This document shows positions 15,998 to 25,650 of a stretch of 64,000 nt of DNA, in pieces (position 1 is the stretch's first letter; every line of letters begins with the position of its first letter). The DNA lies in contig NZ_KQ410729.1 of the NCBI RefSeq assembly GCF_001262505.1, positions 1 to 64,000 on the forward strand, given 5' to 3'. Origin of the DNA: Shinella sp. SUS2. GTDB taxonomy: Bacteria; Pseudomonadota; Alphaproteobacteria; Rhizobiales; Rhizobiaceae. The notes beneath the pieces were generated by a model, which saw only the letters and a list, made by a program, of their open reading frames with translations, did no database searches and was not told the origin of the DNA. Made by a program: the position numbers and the translations under genes.

Positions 15998-16374
15998 ATG
16001 TTTTTATTATAAATCGCTTTAGTAATATGAAATCATTTTTGTATTTTGCGCGTCATCGATCTGGCACACTTTCTGCTTTCTTCCTTGCAGGTCCAGAGGG
16101 GGCCGAAAGAGAAGCGTCCAACGAATGACGCTCCGATAAAGCCGTCGCGCAGCCCAGTGGGAACCGGAAAGGTTTCGCGGCTGCCGGCGGCTTTCTTGTC
16201 TGCACACGATGGCGAAGCTGCCGTTAGTGCACTGAGAAATATGGCTTATTATATTCCTCTACCAAAGAATCTTCCCGGTTGGCTTTTTTGCCGGACTCCG
16301 CCACACTCGCCTGCGGCAAGACAGCGCCTGTAGAGGGTGCGGCTTGTCAGTCTGATCTTCGCGATATAATGAGG

Positions 16375-16391
16375 ACCCATATTAAATGGGT
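16375..16391. promoter_or_regulatory. inverted repeat near the RND operon start, candidate operator
   Basis: ACCCAT-ATTAA-ATGGGT lies 24 bp before the first adaptor start, within a TATAATG-containing AT-rich stretch. The position suits a repressor that blocks transcription; no regulator gene is adjacent. Confidence 0.4.
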
Positions 16392-16414
16392 ATTCTGCAA
16401 CGGTGGAGACGGCG

Positions 16415-17500
16415 ATGACCTCAGCGGGTAATAGGGCGGGCAGGATGCTGCTGGCGGTGCTGGCGCTTTCCGTCGCCGTCTGGCCGGCATGGGCCGACAG
16501 CGCGGCGCGGCCGGTCCACACCGCCGCCGTGCATTTCGAGGAGCGCGAACAGACGATCAGCATTACCGGGGAAGTGGTCGCACGGGTGGAGACGGATCTC
16601 TCCTTCCGCGTCGGAGGCCGTATCACCGGTTGGTTCGTTGATGTCGGCGGTGCGGTCAAGGAGGGGCAGGTCCTGGCGCGGCTCGATCCCGAGGAGCAGC
16701 GGGCCGATGTCGAGGCGGCGGAAGCCGGCGTGCGCGCTGCGGAAGCACAGCTCAAGCTCGCCCGGGCCAATTTCGACCGCCAGAAATCCCTGCTGAGCGA
16801 CGGCATCAGCACCCGCCGGGATTTCGACGATGCCGAAACGGCCCTGCGCACGGCCGAAAGCGCCCGTGAGGCGGCGATCGCCCAGCGTGACACGGCAAAG
16901 GAGGTGCTGTCCTACACCGAACTGCGTGCGCCCGCCGACGGCATCGTCACCGCGCGCCTGGCCGAAACTGGGCAGGTGGCGCAGGCGGCGCAGACCATGT
17001 TCACGATTGCCGATACCGGTCCGCGCGACGCCGTCTTCAATGTCTATGAATCGCTGTTCTTCGCCCGGCCGGCGGAAAATGGGGTGACCGTTACCCTGCT
17101 CAGCGATGACAGCGTGCGCACGACCGGCAATGTGCGCGAGGTCTCGCCGACAATCGACGCTGAGACCGGCACGGTGCGCGTCAAGATCGCCATGGACCGC
17201 ACGCCGCCGGAAATGACCCTCGGCTCCTCGGTCGTCGGCGTCGGCGCCCTGGCGCCGCGCCGGGTGGCGGTGGTGCCGTGGCAGGCGTTGTCGGCTGGGC
17301 TTGATGGCAAGCCGGCGCTGTGGATCGTCGACAAGGCGAACAGTACGGTGGATCTGCGCCCGGTGGAGGTCCTGTCCTTCGAGACCGATGTCGCGCTGCT
17401 TTCGGGCGGCATCGAGGAGGGGGAAACCTACGTTGCCAATGGCACGAAGCTGCTCCGCCCCGGCCAGACCGTCACCGCGATCGAAGGAGCCGCCCGATGA
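16415..17500 (+). CDS. RND efflux periplasmic adaptor (membrane fusion protein) 1
   Basis: This 361-residue periplasmic adaptor has a cleavable signal peptide (LLAVLALSVAVWPAWA) and no lipobox. It is followed by the HlyD/AcrA pattern: a biotinyl-lipoyl half with VGGRITGWFVDVGGAVKEGQVLARLDP, a coiled coil (about 90-165), the second lipoyl half LRAPADGIVTARLAETGQVAQ, and beta-barrel and proximal domains. ATG 16415 with GGAG 6 bp upstream is preferred over in-frame GTG 16403. Its stop overlaps the next start (ATGA), so the three pump genes form one operon. It links the inner-membrane pump to an outer-membrane duct. Confidence 0.92.
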   Translation: MTSAGNRAGRMLLAVLALSVAVWPAWADSAARPVHTAAVHFEEREQTISITGEVVARVETDLSFRVGGRITGWFVDVGGAVKEGQVLARLDPEEQRADVEAAEAGVRAAEAQLKLARANFDRQKSLLSDGISTRRDFDDAETALRTAESAREAAIAQRDTAKEVLSYTELRAPADGIVTARLAETGQVAQAAQTMFTIADTGPRDAVFNVYESLFFARPAENGVTVTLLSDDSVRTTGNVREVSPTIDAETGTVRVKIAMDRTPPEMTLGSSVVGVGALAPRRVAVVPWQALSAGLDGKPALWIVDKANSTVDLRPVEVLSFETDVALLSGGIEEGETYVANGTKLLRPGQTVTAIEGAAR

Positions 17501-18570
17501 GGAAACATGTACCTCTCGCAACGGTCGTCATCGCTGCCATGGCGCTTGCCGGCTGCAAGAAGGAAGAAGAGGCGGCCGCACCGCCGCGTCCGGTTCTCTC
17601 CATGGTGGTCGTGCCCACCGCATTGCCCGGAACGCGCTTTGCCGGCACGGTGCAGGCCAAGGTGCAGGCTGCGCTCGGTTCGCGCGTTTCCGGCCGCCTC
17701 GTCTCGCGCACCGTTCATGTCGGCGATCTCGTGAAGAAGGGCGACGAGCTCGCCGTCCTCGATGCGACGGCCTATGAACTTGCCGTGCGCTCGGCCCGTG
17801 CCGAGCTTTCCAGCGCCGAGGCGACGCTTTCAAGCGCGATCGCGACCGAGGAGCGCCAGAAGACGCTGCTCCAGTCGAATGCTGCGGCCAAGGCCGCCGT
17901 CGAAAGCGCCGAACAATCCCGCGAGGCGGCCGATGCAGGCCTGACGCGAGCGAAGACGGCGCTGGTCAAGGCGGAAGAGCAGCTTTCCTACACCCGGATC
18001 CTTGCCGAATTCGATGGCGTCGTCGTGGCGACCGGTGCCGAGGTTGGGCAGACCGTCTCGCCCGGCGAAGCGATCGTCACGATGGCGCGGCCCGACGAGC
18101 GCGATGCAGTGGTCGATATTCCCGAGACGGCGGAGGCCATCGCCCTCGGCAGCCGCTTCACCGTCTCCCTGCAGATCAACCCCGACGTCACGGTGAAAGG
18201 TGTGGTGCGCGAGGTCGCGCCGTCCGCCGATGTTGTTACGCGCACGCGGCGGGTGAAGATCGCGCTGGAAAACCCGCCGAATACCGTTCGCCTCGGTACA
18301 ACCATCACCGCCGAGCTCGAAGGGCCGGATCTCACTGCCATCGTGATCCCTGAAACCGCCGTGTTTCGGAAGGACGGCAAGCCGAATGTCTGGCTGGTCG
18401 ATGGCGAGAAGGGCGAGGTGCATCTGGTGCCGATCGAGACAGGCCCCGTTGCCGGGCGCACGCTTCAGGTCACAGGTGGACTGAAAGCCGGCGACCGGGT
18501 CGTCACGGCTGGGGTGAATAGCCTCGAAGAGGGACAGAAAATCAAGGTTGAAGACGAGGCAGGCCTATGA
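17497..18570 (+). CDS. RND efflux periplasmic adaptor 2 (lipoprotein)
   Basis: This second adaptor in the operon has 357 residues. It has a lipoprotein signal (VVIAAMALAGC, lipobox LAGC), an acidic linker and the adaptor core: SRVSGRLVSRTVHVGDLVKKGDELAVLD, an Ala/Glu-rich coiled coil (about 95-155), then ILAEFDGVVVATGAEVGQTVSPGEA. It overlaps both neighbours by ATGA junctions. Tandem, non-identical adaptors are known for some RND pumps, where both may be needed in a mixed hexamer; that this applies here is inference. Confidence 0.92.
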   Translation: MRKHVPLATVVIAAMALAGCKKEEEAAAPPRPVLSMVVVPTALPGTRFAGTVQAKVQAALGSRVSGRLVSRTVHVGDLVKKGDELAVLDATAYELAVRSARAELSSAEATLSSAIATEERQKTLLQSNAAAKAAVESAEQSREAADAGLTRAKTALVKAEEQLSYTRILAEFDGVVVATGAEVGQTVSPGEAIVTMARPDERDAVVDIPETAEAIALGSRFTVSLQINPDVTVKGVVREVAPSADVVTRTRRVKIALENPPNTVRLGTTITAELEGPDLTAIVIPETAVFRKDGKPNVWLVDGEKGEVHLVPIETGPVAGRTLQVTGGLKAGDRVVTAGVNSLEEGQKIKVEDEAGL

Positions 18571-21500
18571 AGAAGTTCAACCTTTCGGACTGGGCGCTCG
18601 ATCATGCATCGCTCGTCTGGTACTTCATGATCGTCTTCGCGCTGCTCGGCTTCTTCGCCTACCAGAATCTCGGCCGCGAGGAGGATCCTTCCTTCACCAT
18701 CAAGACGATGACGATCAGCGCCGCCTGGCCCGGGGCCTCCGTGGAAGAGACGACGCTGCAGGTGACCGAGCGCATCGAGCGCAAGCTGGAGGAGCTGGAA
18801 TCGCTCGATTTCACCCGCAGCATCACGACACCCGGCCAGACGCTGATCTTCGTCAACCTCAAGCCGACGACCCGTGCACGCGACGTTGCTCCCACCTGGG
18901 TGACCGTCCGCAACATGATCAGCGACATCAGGGGTGAATTCCCCTCCGGCGTCGTCGGCCCGGCCTTCAACGATCGCTTCGGCGATGTCTTCGGCAATAT
19001 CTATGCCTTCACCGCCGATGGCCTCTCGCCGCGCCAGCTGCGCGACTATGTCGAGGATGCCCGCCGGCGCATCCTCACCGTACCCAATATCGGCAAGGTC
19101 GATCTCGTCGGGGCTGAGGACGAGGTGATCTATCTCGAATTTTCGACGCGCCAGCTTGCCGCCCTCGGCATTTCCACCCAGCAGGTGGTGTCCACGCTGC
19201 AGGCCCAGAATGCCGTGGCCCCCTCCGGCGTCGTGCAGGCCGGCGGCGAGCGCGTCAGCGTGCGCGTCGGCGGGCAGTTCGCCTCGGAGGCGAGCCTTCG
19301 CGACGTCAATCTGCGCGTCAACAACCGCTTCTTCCGCCTCAGCGACATCGCAACGATTACCCGCAGCTACGAGGACCCGCCATCGGCGCTCTTCCGCTTC
19401 AACGGCGAGCCGGCCATCGGCCTTGCCATCGGCATGAAGCAGGGCTCGAACCTGCTCGAATTCGGCGCGGCGGTGGAAAAGGAGATCGAGCTGCTTTCCC
19501 ATGAACTGCCGGTCGGCGTCGACGTGCACCTCGTCTCCGACCAGCCGAAGGTGGTCGAGGAGGCGGTGTCGGGTTTTACGCGGGCACTGTTCGAGGCTGT
19601 CATCATCGTGCTCGCGGTCAGCTTCGTCAGCCTGGGTATCCGCGCGGGTCTCGTCGTGGCGCTGTCGATCCCGCTGACGCTCGCGATCACCTTCGTCTTC
19701 ATGTATTACGACGGCATCTCGCTGCAGCGCATCTCGCTCGGCGCGCTCATCATCGCGCTCGGCCTGCTCGTCGATGATGCGATGATTGCCGTCGAGATGA
19801 TGGTGGCGCGGCTGGAAATGGGGGATTCGCTCCGCAAGGCGGCGACCTATGTCTATACGTCCACCGCCTTTCCCATGCTCACCGGCACGCTGGTGACGGT
19901 GGCGGGTTTCATTCCGATCGGCCTCAACAACAGCGCGGCCGGCGAATTCACCTTCAGCCTCTTCGTCGTCATCGCCATCTCGCTCGTCGTCTCCTGGGTG
20001 GTCGCGGTCATCTTCGCGCCGCTGCTCGGCGTGACGATCCTGCCGAAGACGATGAAGAAGCACCACGAGCAGAAGGGCTGGTTCGCCCGCACCTTCGCGC
20101 GCCTGCTCGATACCTGCATGCACTGGAAATGGACGACCATCGTCGCGACCGTGCTGGTCTTCGGCGTTTCCGTCTTCGCCATGCGCTTCGTGCAGGAACA
20201 GTTCTTCCCGTCCTCCGACCGGCCGGAGCTCATCATCGACTGGTCGCTGCCGCAGAATGCCTCGATTGCCGAGACCAATGCGCAGATCGCCAAACTGGAA
20301 GAGGAGAAGCTCAAGGGCAACCCGGACATCGAGCGCTGGTCTTCCTATATCGGGCAGGGCGCGGTGCGCTTCCTTCTGTCCTTCGACGTTCAGCCACCGT
20401 CGCCGGCCTTCGGCCAGACGGTCATCGTCACCAAGGACCTGGAGGCGCGTGACCGGCTGAGGGCCGATCTCCAGGCCTATCTGCGCGAGACCTTCGTCGG
20501 CACGGACGCGCTGGTGAAGCTGCTCGACATCGGTCCGCCGGTTGGCCGGCCGATTCAGTACCGCGTCAGCGGCCCGGATATCCAGGAGGTGCGCAAGCAG
20601 GCGCTCGCCTTCGGCGAAGTCATCGGCAAGGACACCCGGCTCGGGGACATCGTCTACGACTGGAACGAGCCCGCCCGCGTGGTGAAGGTCGATGTTTTGC
20701 AGGACAAGGCACGCCAGCTCGGCGTCACCTCGCAGGACATCGCCTCCGCTCTGAATGGCGTCGTCGGCGGCACGGCCGTCACCCAGATCCGCGACGACGT
20801 CTACCTGATCGACGTCATCGGCCGGGCGCGGGCCGCCGAGCGCCAGTCTATCGAGACGCTGCGTCAGCTCCAGCTGCCCACGGCCAACGGCACCTCCGTG
20901 CCGCTCGCCGCGGTGGCGAACTTTCGCTACGAAATGGAGCAGCCCGTCGTCTGGCGTCGCTCCCGCCAGCCGACCATCACGGTCAAGGCAAGCATCACTG
21001 GCGGCGTGCAGCCGGCGACGATCGTCTCGCGGCTGGAAAAGGACGTTTCTGCCTTCCAGGCGAAGATGCCCTCCGGCTATGCGGTCGAGGTTGGCGGTAC
21101 GGTGGAGGAAAGCGCTGACAGCCAGGCGCCTATCGTCGCGGTCGTGCCGCTCATGCTGTTTGCCATGGCGACGATCCTGATGCTCCAGCTCCAGAGCTTC
21201 TCGCGGCTCTTCCTCGTCTTCGCCGTGGCGCCGCTGGCGCTCATCGGGGTCGTCATCGCGCTGCTCGGCAGCGGGGCGCCGCTCGGCTTCGTCGCGATTC
21301 TCGGCGTGCTGGCGCTGATCGGCATCCTCATCCGCAACTCGGTCATCCTCGTCGTGCAGATCGAGGACCTAAGACGGGAGGGCATGCATGCCTGGAGGGC
21401 CGTGCGCGAGGCGACCGAGCATCGCATGCGGCCGATCATGCTGACGGCGGCCGCCGCCAGCCTCGCGCTTATCCCCATTTCGCGCGAGGTGTTCTGGGGG

Positions 21501-21650
21501 CCGATGGCCTATGCCATGATGGGCGGAATCGTCGTCGGCACGGTGCTGACGCTGCTCTTCCTGCCGGCGCTCTATATCGCCTGGTTCCGTATCCAGCCGG
21601 AAGAGGCGGAGGCGCCTGTGCCCGAACCCGAACCTGTCGAGGCGGTTTAA
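18567..21650 (+). CDS. RND efflux pump inner-membrane transporter
   Basis: This 1027-residue pump has the AcrB/MexB-superfamily layout: an N-terminal helix (about 15-32), a porter loop, TM2-6 (about 335-500), the second porter loop and TM8-12 (about 850-1000). The proton-relay Asp residues are in GLLVDDAMIAVE, and the second half has the GILIRNSVILV segment. The sequence style (GREEDPSFTIKTMTISAAWPGAS) is that of the multidrug HAE1-like branch in alphaproteobacteria, rather than the heavy-metal CusA type. No outer-membrane gene follows. A hairpin without a T-run (21666-21693) ends the operon region. Confidence 0.95.
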   Translation: MKKFNLSDWALDHASLVWYFMIVFALLGFFAYQNLGREEDPSFTIKTMTISAAWPGASVEETTLQVTERIERKLEELESLDFTRSITTPGQTLIFVNLKPTTRARDVAPTWVTVRNMISDIRGEFPSGVVGPAFNDRFGDVFGNIYAFTADGLSPRQLRDYVEDARRRILTVPNIGKVDLVGAEDEVIYLEFSTRQLAALGISTQQVVSTLQAQNAVAPSGVVQAGGERVSVRVGGQFASEASLRDVNLRVNNRFFRLSDIATITRSYEDPPSALFRFNGEPAIGLAIGMKQGSNLLEFGAAVEKEIELLSHELPVGVDVHLVSDQPKVVEEAVSGFTRALFEAVIIVLAVSFVSLGIRAGLVVALSIPLTLAITFVFMYYDGISLQRISLGALIIALGLLVDDAMIAVEMMVARLEMGDSLRKAATYVYTSTAFPMLTGTLVTVAGFIPIGLNNSAAGEFTFSLFVVIAISLVVSWVVAVIFAPLLGVTILPKTMKKHHEQKGWFARTFARLLDTCMHWKWTTIVATVLVFGVSVFAMRFVQEQFFPSSDRPELIIDWSLPQNASIAETNAQIAKLEEEKLKGNPDIERWSSYIGQGAVRFLLSFDVQPPSPAFGQTVIVTKDLEARDRLRADLQAYLRETFVGTDALVKLLDIGPPVGRPIQYRVSGPDIQEVRKQALAFGEVIGKDTRLGDIVYDWNEPARVVKVDVLQDKARQLGVTSQDIASALNGVVGGTAVTQIRDDVYLIDVIGRARAAERQSIETLRQLQLPTANGTSVPLAAVANFRYEMEQPVVWRRSRQPTITVKASITGGVQPATIVSRLEKDVSAFQAKMPSGYAVEVGGTVEESADSQAPIVAVVPLMLFAMATILMLQLQSFSRLFLVFAVAPLALIGVVIALLGSGAPLGFVAILGVLALIGILIRNSVILVVQIEDLRREGMHAWRAVREATEHRMRPIMLTAAAASLALIPISREVFWGPMAYAMMGGIVVGTVLTLLFLPALYIAWFRIQPEEAEAPVPEPEPVEAV

Positions 21651-22112
21651 GGCAGCCCTGCCGGTCCTGCGCGGCGAACCCGTTCCGCGCAGGCGCGATA
21701 ACCGCCACCCATATTTTTGCCCATCTCCCCCGTCACTGCTTTCTGCGCCCGGTCGCCCCCGGAAGGTCAGAGCCGGGCAAGGCATGTGCATAAACTGTGG
21801 GTTGGGAGGCGCGTTCGCTGTCGGGCGGGTGGAGGAAAAGTTGCGTTCTTTTTGTCGCACTCCTTCTGAAAAAGCTGGTGGAAAAAGTTGATTTTCAACG
21901 CCAAACGGCCCGCCGTCTTTTCAGACCGTAACGAATGTGCAAGGGATTTGCTCCATGGTGTCGGCGGGGGCCGCATGGGCTTGCGTGGTGGGACAAGGTT
22001 TGGTCATGGGACTTGACGAGACATTGGAACTGCATGTCTATGGCGCCCTGTCGTGGCAAGCGGCTGGCTCTTGCCCCGTGCCTTGTGAGGTACGGTCGAA
22101 GGGAAATGCTAA
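21651..22112. other. intergenic region between RND operon and capsule genes
   Basis: This 460-bp spacer has a strong hairpin at its left end (21666-21693) and presumably the promoter of the capsule export genes in its right half. The open frame at 21935-22129 is unlike a protein. I find no other structure. Confidence 0.4.
21666..21693 (+). terminator. GC-rich hairpin without T-run, possible terminator
   Basis: CCTGCGCGG/CCGCGCAGG is a 9-bp perfect stem with a 10-nt loop, 15 bp after the RND pump stop. It lacks a T-run, so it may act with Rho or as an mRNA 3' stabiliser. Confidence 0.4.
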
Positions 22113-22115
22113 GTG

Positions 22116-23333
22116 ATGATCGCAATTGAAGACGTGGGCACGCCGCGCAGGCTTTTGGGCGCATTTGCGCGGATTCTTGCGGCGGGTGCCCTGTTGACGC
22201 TGGCGGGCTGCGTGGTTCCGAGCGATGGCCCGTTGACCCACGAGGTCCTTTCGGCCGGCGCGGACGGCAAGTCCTACGAAATTCCCCAGACCAAGCTGAT
22301 CTTCGACGTCGTGAATGTCGATCAGCGCGTTGCCAACAGTGTCAGCGCGGCCAAGCGGTACGGCCTGTCCAGCACCTTCGGCTTCGGCGGTGGCGGCGGC
22401 ACGCCGGTCATCGGCGTCGGTGATCGCCTGGAAGTCACGATCTTCGAAGCGGGCCCGGACGGCCTGTTCTCCACAAATGATCGCAAGTCCACGACGATCC
22501 CCGTCATCGTGCAGCCGGATGGCCATGGCCAGATTCCCTATGTCGGTTCCGTGCGCTTTGCCGGCATGACGATCGATTCGGCGCGTGCCACGATCGTCGA
22601 TGCGCTGAAGGCGAAGGCCGTCGAGCCTGACGTCATCGTTTCCATGGCCGGCAATGCCTCGCGCACCGTTTCCATTCAGGGCGACGTCAACAAGTCGGGC
22701 ATCGTGCCGCTCGGCCTCAGCGGCCAGCATATCAGCGAAGTGATCGCCATGGCCGGCGGCGCTGCCAAGCCGCCCTATGATACCTATGTCAGCCTCAAGC
22801 GCGGCGGCAAGACGCGCAGCGTGCTGCTGCAGTCGGTCATCGACAATCCGAAGGACGACATCTACGTCAAGCCGGATGACCAGATCTACCTGACCTATGA
22901 CCCGCAGACCTTCGCTGCACTCGGCCAGACGAAGAAGTCCGGCAAGATTCCGTTTGACGCGGCCAAGCTGAGCCTTGTCGAAGCTGCGGCGCTGGCCGGC
23001 GGCGGCAATGTCGCGACGGCCGACCCGAAGGGCTATTTCGTCTTCCGTTACGAGGACGAGAACGTTTACCGCACCGTTGTCGGTGATGATCGCTTCCGCG
23101 ACCTCATCGCCCGCGGCATGGTGGCGGATTCGGAAGGGCGTTATCCGATCGTCTATCGCCTCGATCTCGGGGCAACGCAGAGCTATATCGTCGCGCAGAA
23201 CTTCCCCGTTCGGAACAAGGACGTCGTCTATCTGGCGCGCCACGTTGCGACGGACCTTGCGAAGTTCCTGACGATCGTTTCCAGCGGTTCGAGCGCGGCC
23301 TACAATATCCAGCGCACGGCGGACCTGCTCTGA
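22116..23333 (+). CDS. polysaccharide export outer-membrane lipoprotein, Wza/KpsD-like
   Basis: This 405-residue protein has a lipoprotein signal (ILAAGALLTLAGC), then a poly-export/SLBB architecture: VIGVGDRLEVTIFEAG (start of the export domain, about residue 105), VQPDGHGQIPYVGSVRFAGMTIDSAR, then SIQGDVNKSGIVPLGLSGQHISEVIAMAGG and a second SLBB-like unit. It should form the outer-membrane channel for capsule export, working with KpsE/M/T encoded downstream. ATG 22116 follows GAAGGGAA; the adjacent in-frame GTG 22113 is an alternative. The rhizobial rkp-3 region has a comparable export gene, but I do not assign a symbol. Confidence 0.88.
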   Translation: MIAIEDVGTPRRLLGAFARILAAGALLTLAGCVVPSDGPLTHEVLSAGADGKSYEIPQTKLIFDVVNVDQRVANSVSAAKRYGLSSTFGFGGGGGTPVIGVGDRLEVTIFEAGPDGLFSTNDRKSTTIPVIVQPDGHGQIPYVGSVRFAGMTIDSARATIVDALKAKAVEPDVIVSMAGNASRTVSIQGDVNKSGIVPLGLSGQHISEVIAMAGGAAKPPYDTYVSLKRGGKTRSVLLQSVIDNPKDDIYVKPDDQIYLTYDPQTFAALGQTKKSGKIPFDAAKLSLVEAAALAGGGNVATADPKGYFVFRYEDENVYRTVVGDDRFRDLIARGMVADSEGRYPIVYRLDLGATQSYIVAQNFPVRNKDVVYLARHVATDLAKFLTIVSSGSSAAYNIQRTADLL

Positions 23334-23428
23334 CGGGTGGGATGCGGCCCGCTTGATGCGGTGATGCCTGTGCGGCGCTCCGGCATTGCCGGGGTCGCCG
23401 GCCTCGCGCGCTCCGCAGATTAGCCGGA

Positions 23429-25474
23429 ATGGCTTTCGAGGACTGCATGGCCGGCAAGGCACGCAAAACCTATGCGCTTCTTTCCTTCGGCCTCTGGCAG
23501 CAGCGGGCAGATATCGCACGCCTGCTCGATGCGGAGATCGTTGCATGGCCCTTTGCCTTGCCCGGGCGGATCGACGGGTTCGTCGGCTGGGGACGCCGAT
23601 CGTCCGGCCGGCGCGCGGTGCGGCTTGCGGCACGTGCCGGCAAAGAGGCCATCACCCTTGAGGACGGCTTCCTGCGCGGCTTTGCAGCGGGGCGCGGGGA
23701 GCCCAGCCATTCCTATGTGGTCGACCGGGAGGGCATCTATTTCGATGTGCTCCATCCGAGTGGCCTCGAACGGTTGCTGTCGCAGCCGGTGACCGATGCC
23801 GCTGCGCTGGCGCGTGCGAGCCGGCTGATGGCGCAGCTGCGCGCTGCGCGCCTGTCGAAATACAACAACAGTCCAGTGCTGACGCCGGCAGCTGCCGGTG
23901 TGCCGCAAGGGCGTCCCTTTGTCCTGCTCGTCGATCAGGTGGCCGGCGATGCCTCCATTGCCGGGGCAGGGGCGAGTGCCGCGAGTTTCCGCGCCATGCT
24001 GGAGCATGCGGCGGCCCATCACCCGGGAAAGACCCTGGTCGTGCGTACCCATCCGGCGGCAGGCGACCGCAGCCTCTTGCGGCAGGCGGCAAGTGCGCTG
24101 GGTGTCGAGATCGTCGTGCCCCCGCGCATGAACCCCTGGCCCCTGCTGGAGGAAGCCGACAGCGTCTACACGGTGTCAAGCCAGCTCGGTTTCGAGGCGT
24201 TGGTGGCGGAGCGGCCTGTCCATTGTTTCGGCACCACCTACTATTCCGGTCGCGGCCTCACGGTCGATCATGGCCAGCTGTCGCCCGTCCGTCCGTCCGC
24301 CTCGCTCGAACAGGTCTTCCACGCAGCCTACATCGACTATTCGCATTATCTCGACCTGCACACGCGCCAGCCCTGTGCCCCGGAGCGGGCGGTCGAGCAG
24401 GCGATCACGGTGCGCGACCAGCGCGCGCGCATCGGGCGCAAGGTCTTTACGGCCGGCTTCTCGCCCTGGAAGCGCAGGGCCATGGCGCCTTTCCTGAAGG
24501 GCATGGCGGGTGACCCGGTCCATGCCCGCTCGATCGACGCGGCGGTTGCCGCAGCGAAGGCGGCAGACGGTGTCGTCGCGCTGTGGGGAAGCGATGTGGC
24601 GCTGCCGGCCGATGTACCGGCAATGCGGCTTGAGGATGGCTTCATCCGGTCCCGCGGGCTGGGGGTGAATCTCACCATGCCATCCTCCATCGCGATCGAC
24701 GGAGAGCATGTCTACTATGATGCACGGGGAGAAAGTCGGCTGGAGGCGCTGATCGCGCATGGTACGGTCGACGAGGACCTTCGACGGCGGGCGAGCGACC
24801 TCATAGGCCTGCTGGTGCAGCGCGGTGTCTCCAAATACAATCTTGGCACGGCGGCCGACCTGCCGGCGGTTGCCGAAGGGCGGGTGAAAATCCTTGTGCC
24901 GGGGCAGGTGGAGAAGGATGCGTCCATCCGTTACGGCTCGCCCGTGGTGCGCTCCAATGCCGACCTCGTGCGCGCGGTTCGGGCCCTGTTTCCCGATGCC
25001 TTCATCGTCTACAAGGCGCATCCGGATGTGGTTTCTGGCGTGCGTGATGGTGGCGCCGAGCCGCAGGAGGCCGATCTCATCGCTCGCAGCGGCGATATCC
25101 TGCAATGGATCGGCTGGGCGGACCGGGTCGAGACGATGACCTCGCTGGCCGGCTTCGAGGCGCTCCTGCGCGGCAAGGCGGTCGGCGTCCATGGGGCACC
25201 GTTCTATGCAGGCTGGGGCCTGACCGACGATCGCTTGCCCATTCCCCGCCGCTTGCGCCGTATCGATCTCGAGGCCCTGGTGGCTGCAAGCCTTGTCCGA
25301 TACCCGCTTTATATCCATCCTCTCAGTGGTTTGCCGTGCCGTCCGGAGGATTTGGTTGAAGAAATTTCGGGTGCCGCCATGAAATCGCCCGGAGTCGGGC
25401 GGAAGCTCTTTTTGTGTGCGGCGCAACAGATCAACCGCGTGGGGGTGTTGCTTCGCGACTCGCGGTTGCGGTAA
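23429..25474 (+). CDS. kpsC: capsule biosynthesis protein KpsC (beta-Kdo transferase)
   Basis: This 681-residue protein is built from two homologous halves, as in KpsC. Half one contains KYNNSPVL, LLVDQVAGDASI and FGTTYYSGRGLTVDH; half two contains KYNLG, ILVPGQVEKDASIRYG, YKAHPDVVSG and HGAPFYAGWGLTDD. KpsC adds beta-Kdo residues to a phosphatidylglycerol anchor on the cytoplasmic face, alternating linkages with its two domains to build the poly-Kdo linker of group-2 capsules. Length matches the family. The start could also be ATG 23447 (MAGKARKTYALLSFG), which has GAGG at a good distance. It is related to rhizobial LpsZ/RkpZ-type proteins. Confidence 0.92.
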   Translation: MAFEDCMAGKARKTYALLSFGLWQQRADIARLLDAEIVAWPFALPGRIDGFVGWGRRSSGRRAVRLAARAGKEAITLEDGFLRGFAAGRGEPSHSYVVDREGIYFDVLHPSGLERLLSQPVTDAAALARASRLMAQLRAARLSKYNNSPVLTPAAAGVPQGRPFVLLVDQVAGDASIAGAGASAASFRAMLEHAAAHHPGKTLVVRTHPAAGDRSLLRQAASALGVEIVVPPRMNPWPLLEEADSVYTVSSQLGFEALVAERPVHCFGTTYYSGRGLTVDHGQLSPVRPSASLEQVFHAAYIDYSHYLDLHTRQPCAPERAVEQAITVRDQRARIGRKVFTAGFSPWKRRAMAPFLKGMAGDPVHARSIDAAVAAAKAADGVVALWGSDVALPADVPAMRLEDGFIRSRGLGVNLTMPSSIAIDGEHVYYDARGESRLEALIAHGTVDEDLRRRASDLIGLLVQRGVSKYNLGTAADLPAVAEGRVKILVPGQVEKDASIRYGSPVVRSNADLVRAVRALFPDAFIVYKAHPDVVSGVRDGGAEPQEADLIARSGDILQWIGWADRVETMTSLAGFEALLRGKAVGVHGAPFYAGWGLTDDRLPIPRRLRRIDLEALVAASLVRYPLYIHPLSGLPCRPEDLVEEISGAAMKSPGVGRKLFLCAAQQINRVGVLLRDSRLR

Positions 25475-25650
25475 AAGACGGTCAGAAACGTGGGAACACA
25501 TCCGAGTCGCCGTCTTGTACGCAGCAGTTGTCTGTATGCCGGGGGATCGGCGAGAAAATCGGGGAGCATGGCAGATGCGGTTGCTAAAACGGCGCCTTTG
25601 TGCGAATACCATTCCATCCAGCAGCATAATTTGAGTTGAGCCGACCTGTC

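Larger units (their letters stand above)
15929..16414. other. intergenic regulatory region upstream of the RND operon
   Basis: Nearly 490 bp separate the chemoreceptor terminator from the first adaptor gene. It contains three clear inverted repeats (15940-15958, 15984-15997, 16375-16391) and an AT-rich stretch at 16000-16045. I see no convincing gene; the open frame at 16046-16333 is not protein-like. Confidence 0.45.

Noticed and set aside
16046-16333. A 95-codon open frame upstream of the first RND operon
   Set aside because: No ribosome-binding site, unlikely amino-acid pattern, and the region looks regulatory.
21935-22129. A 64-codon Trp/Cys-rich open frame before the capsule export gene
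   Set aside because: Unusual composition and overlap with the start of a confident gene.
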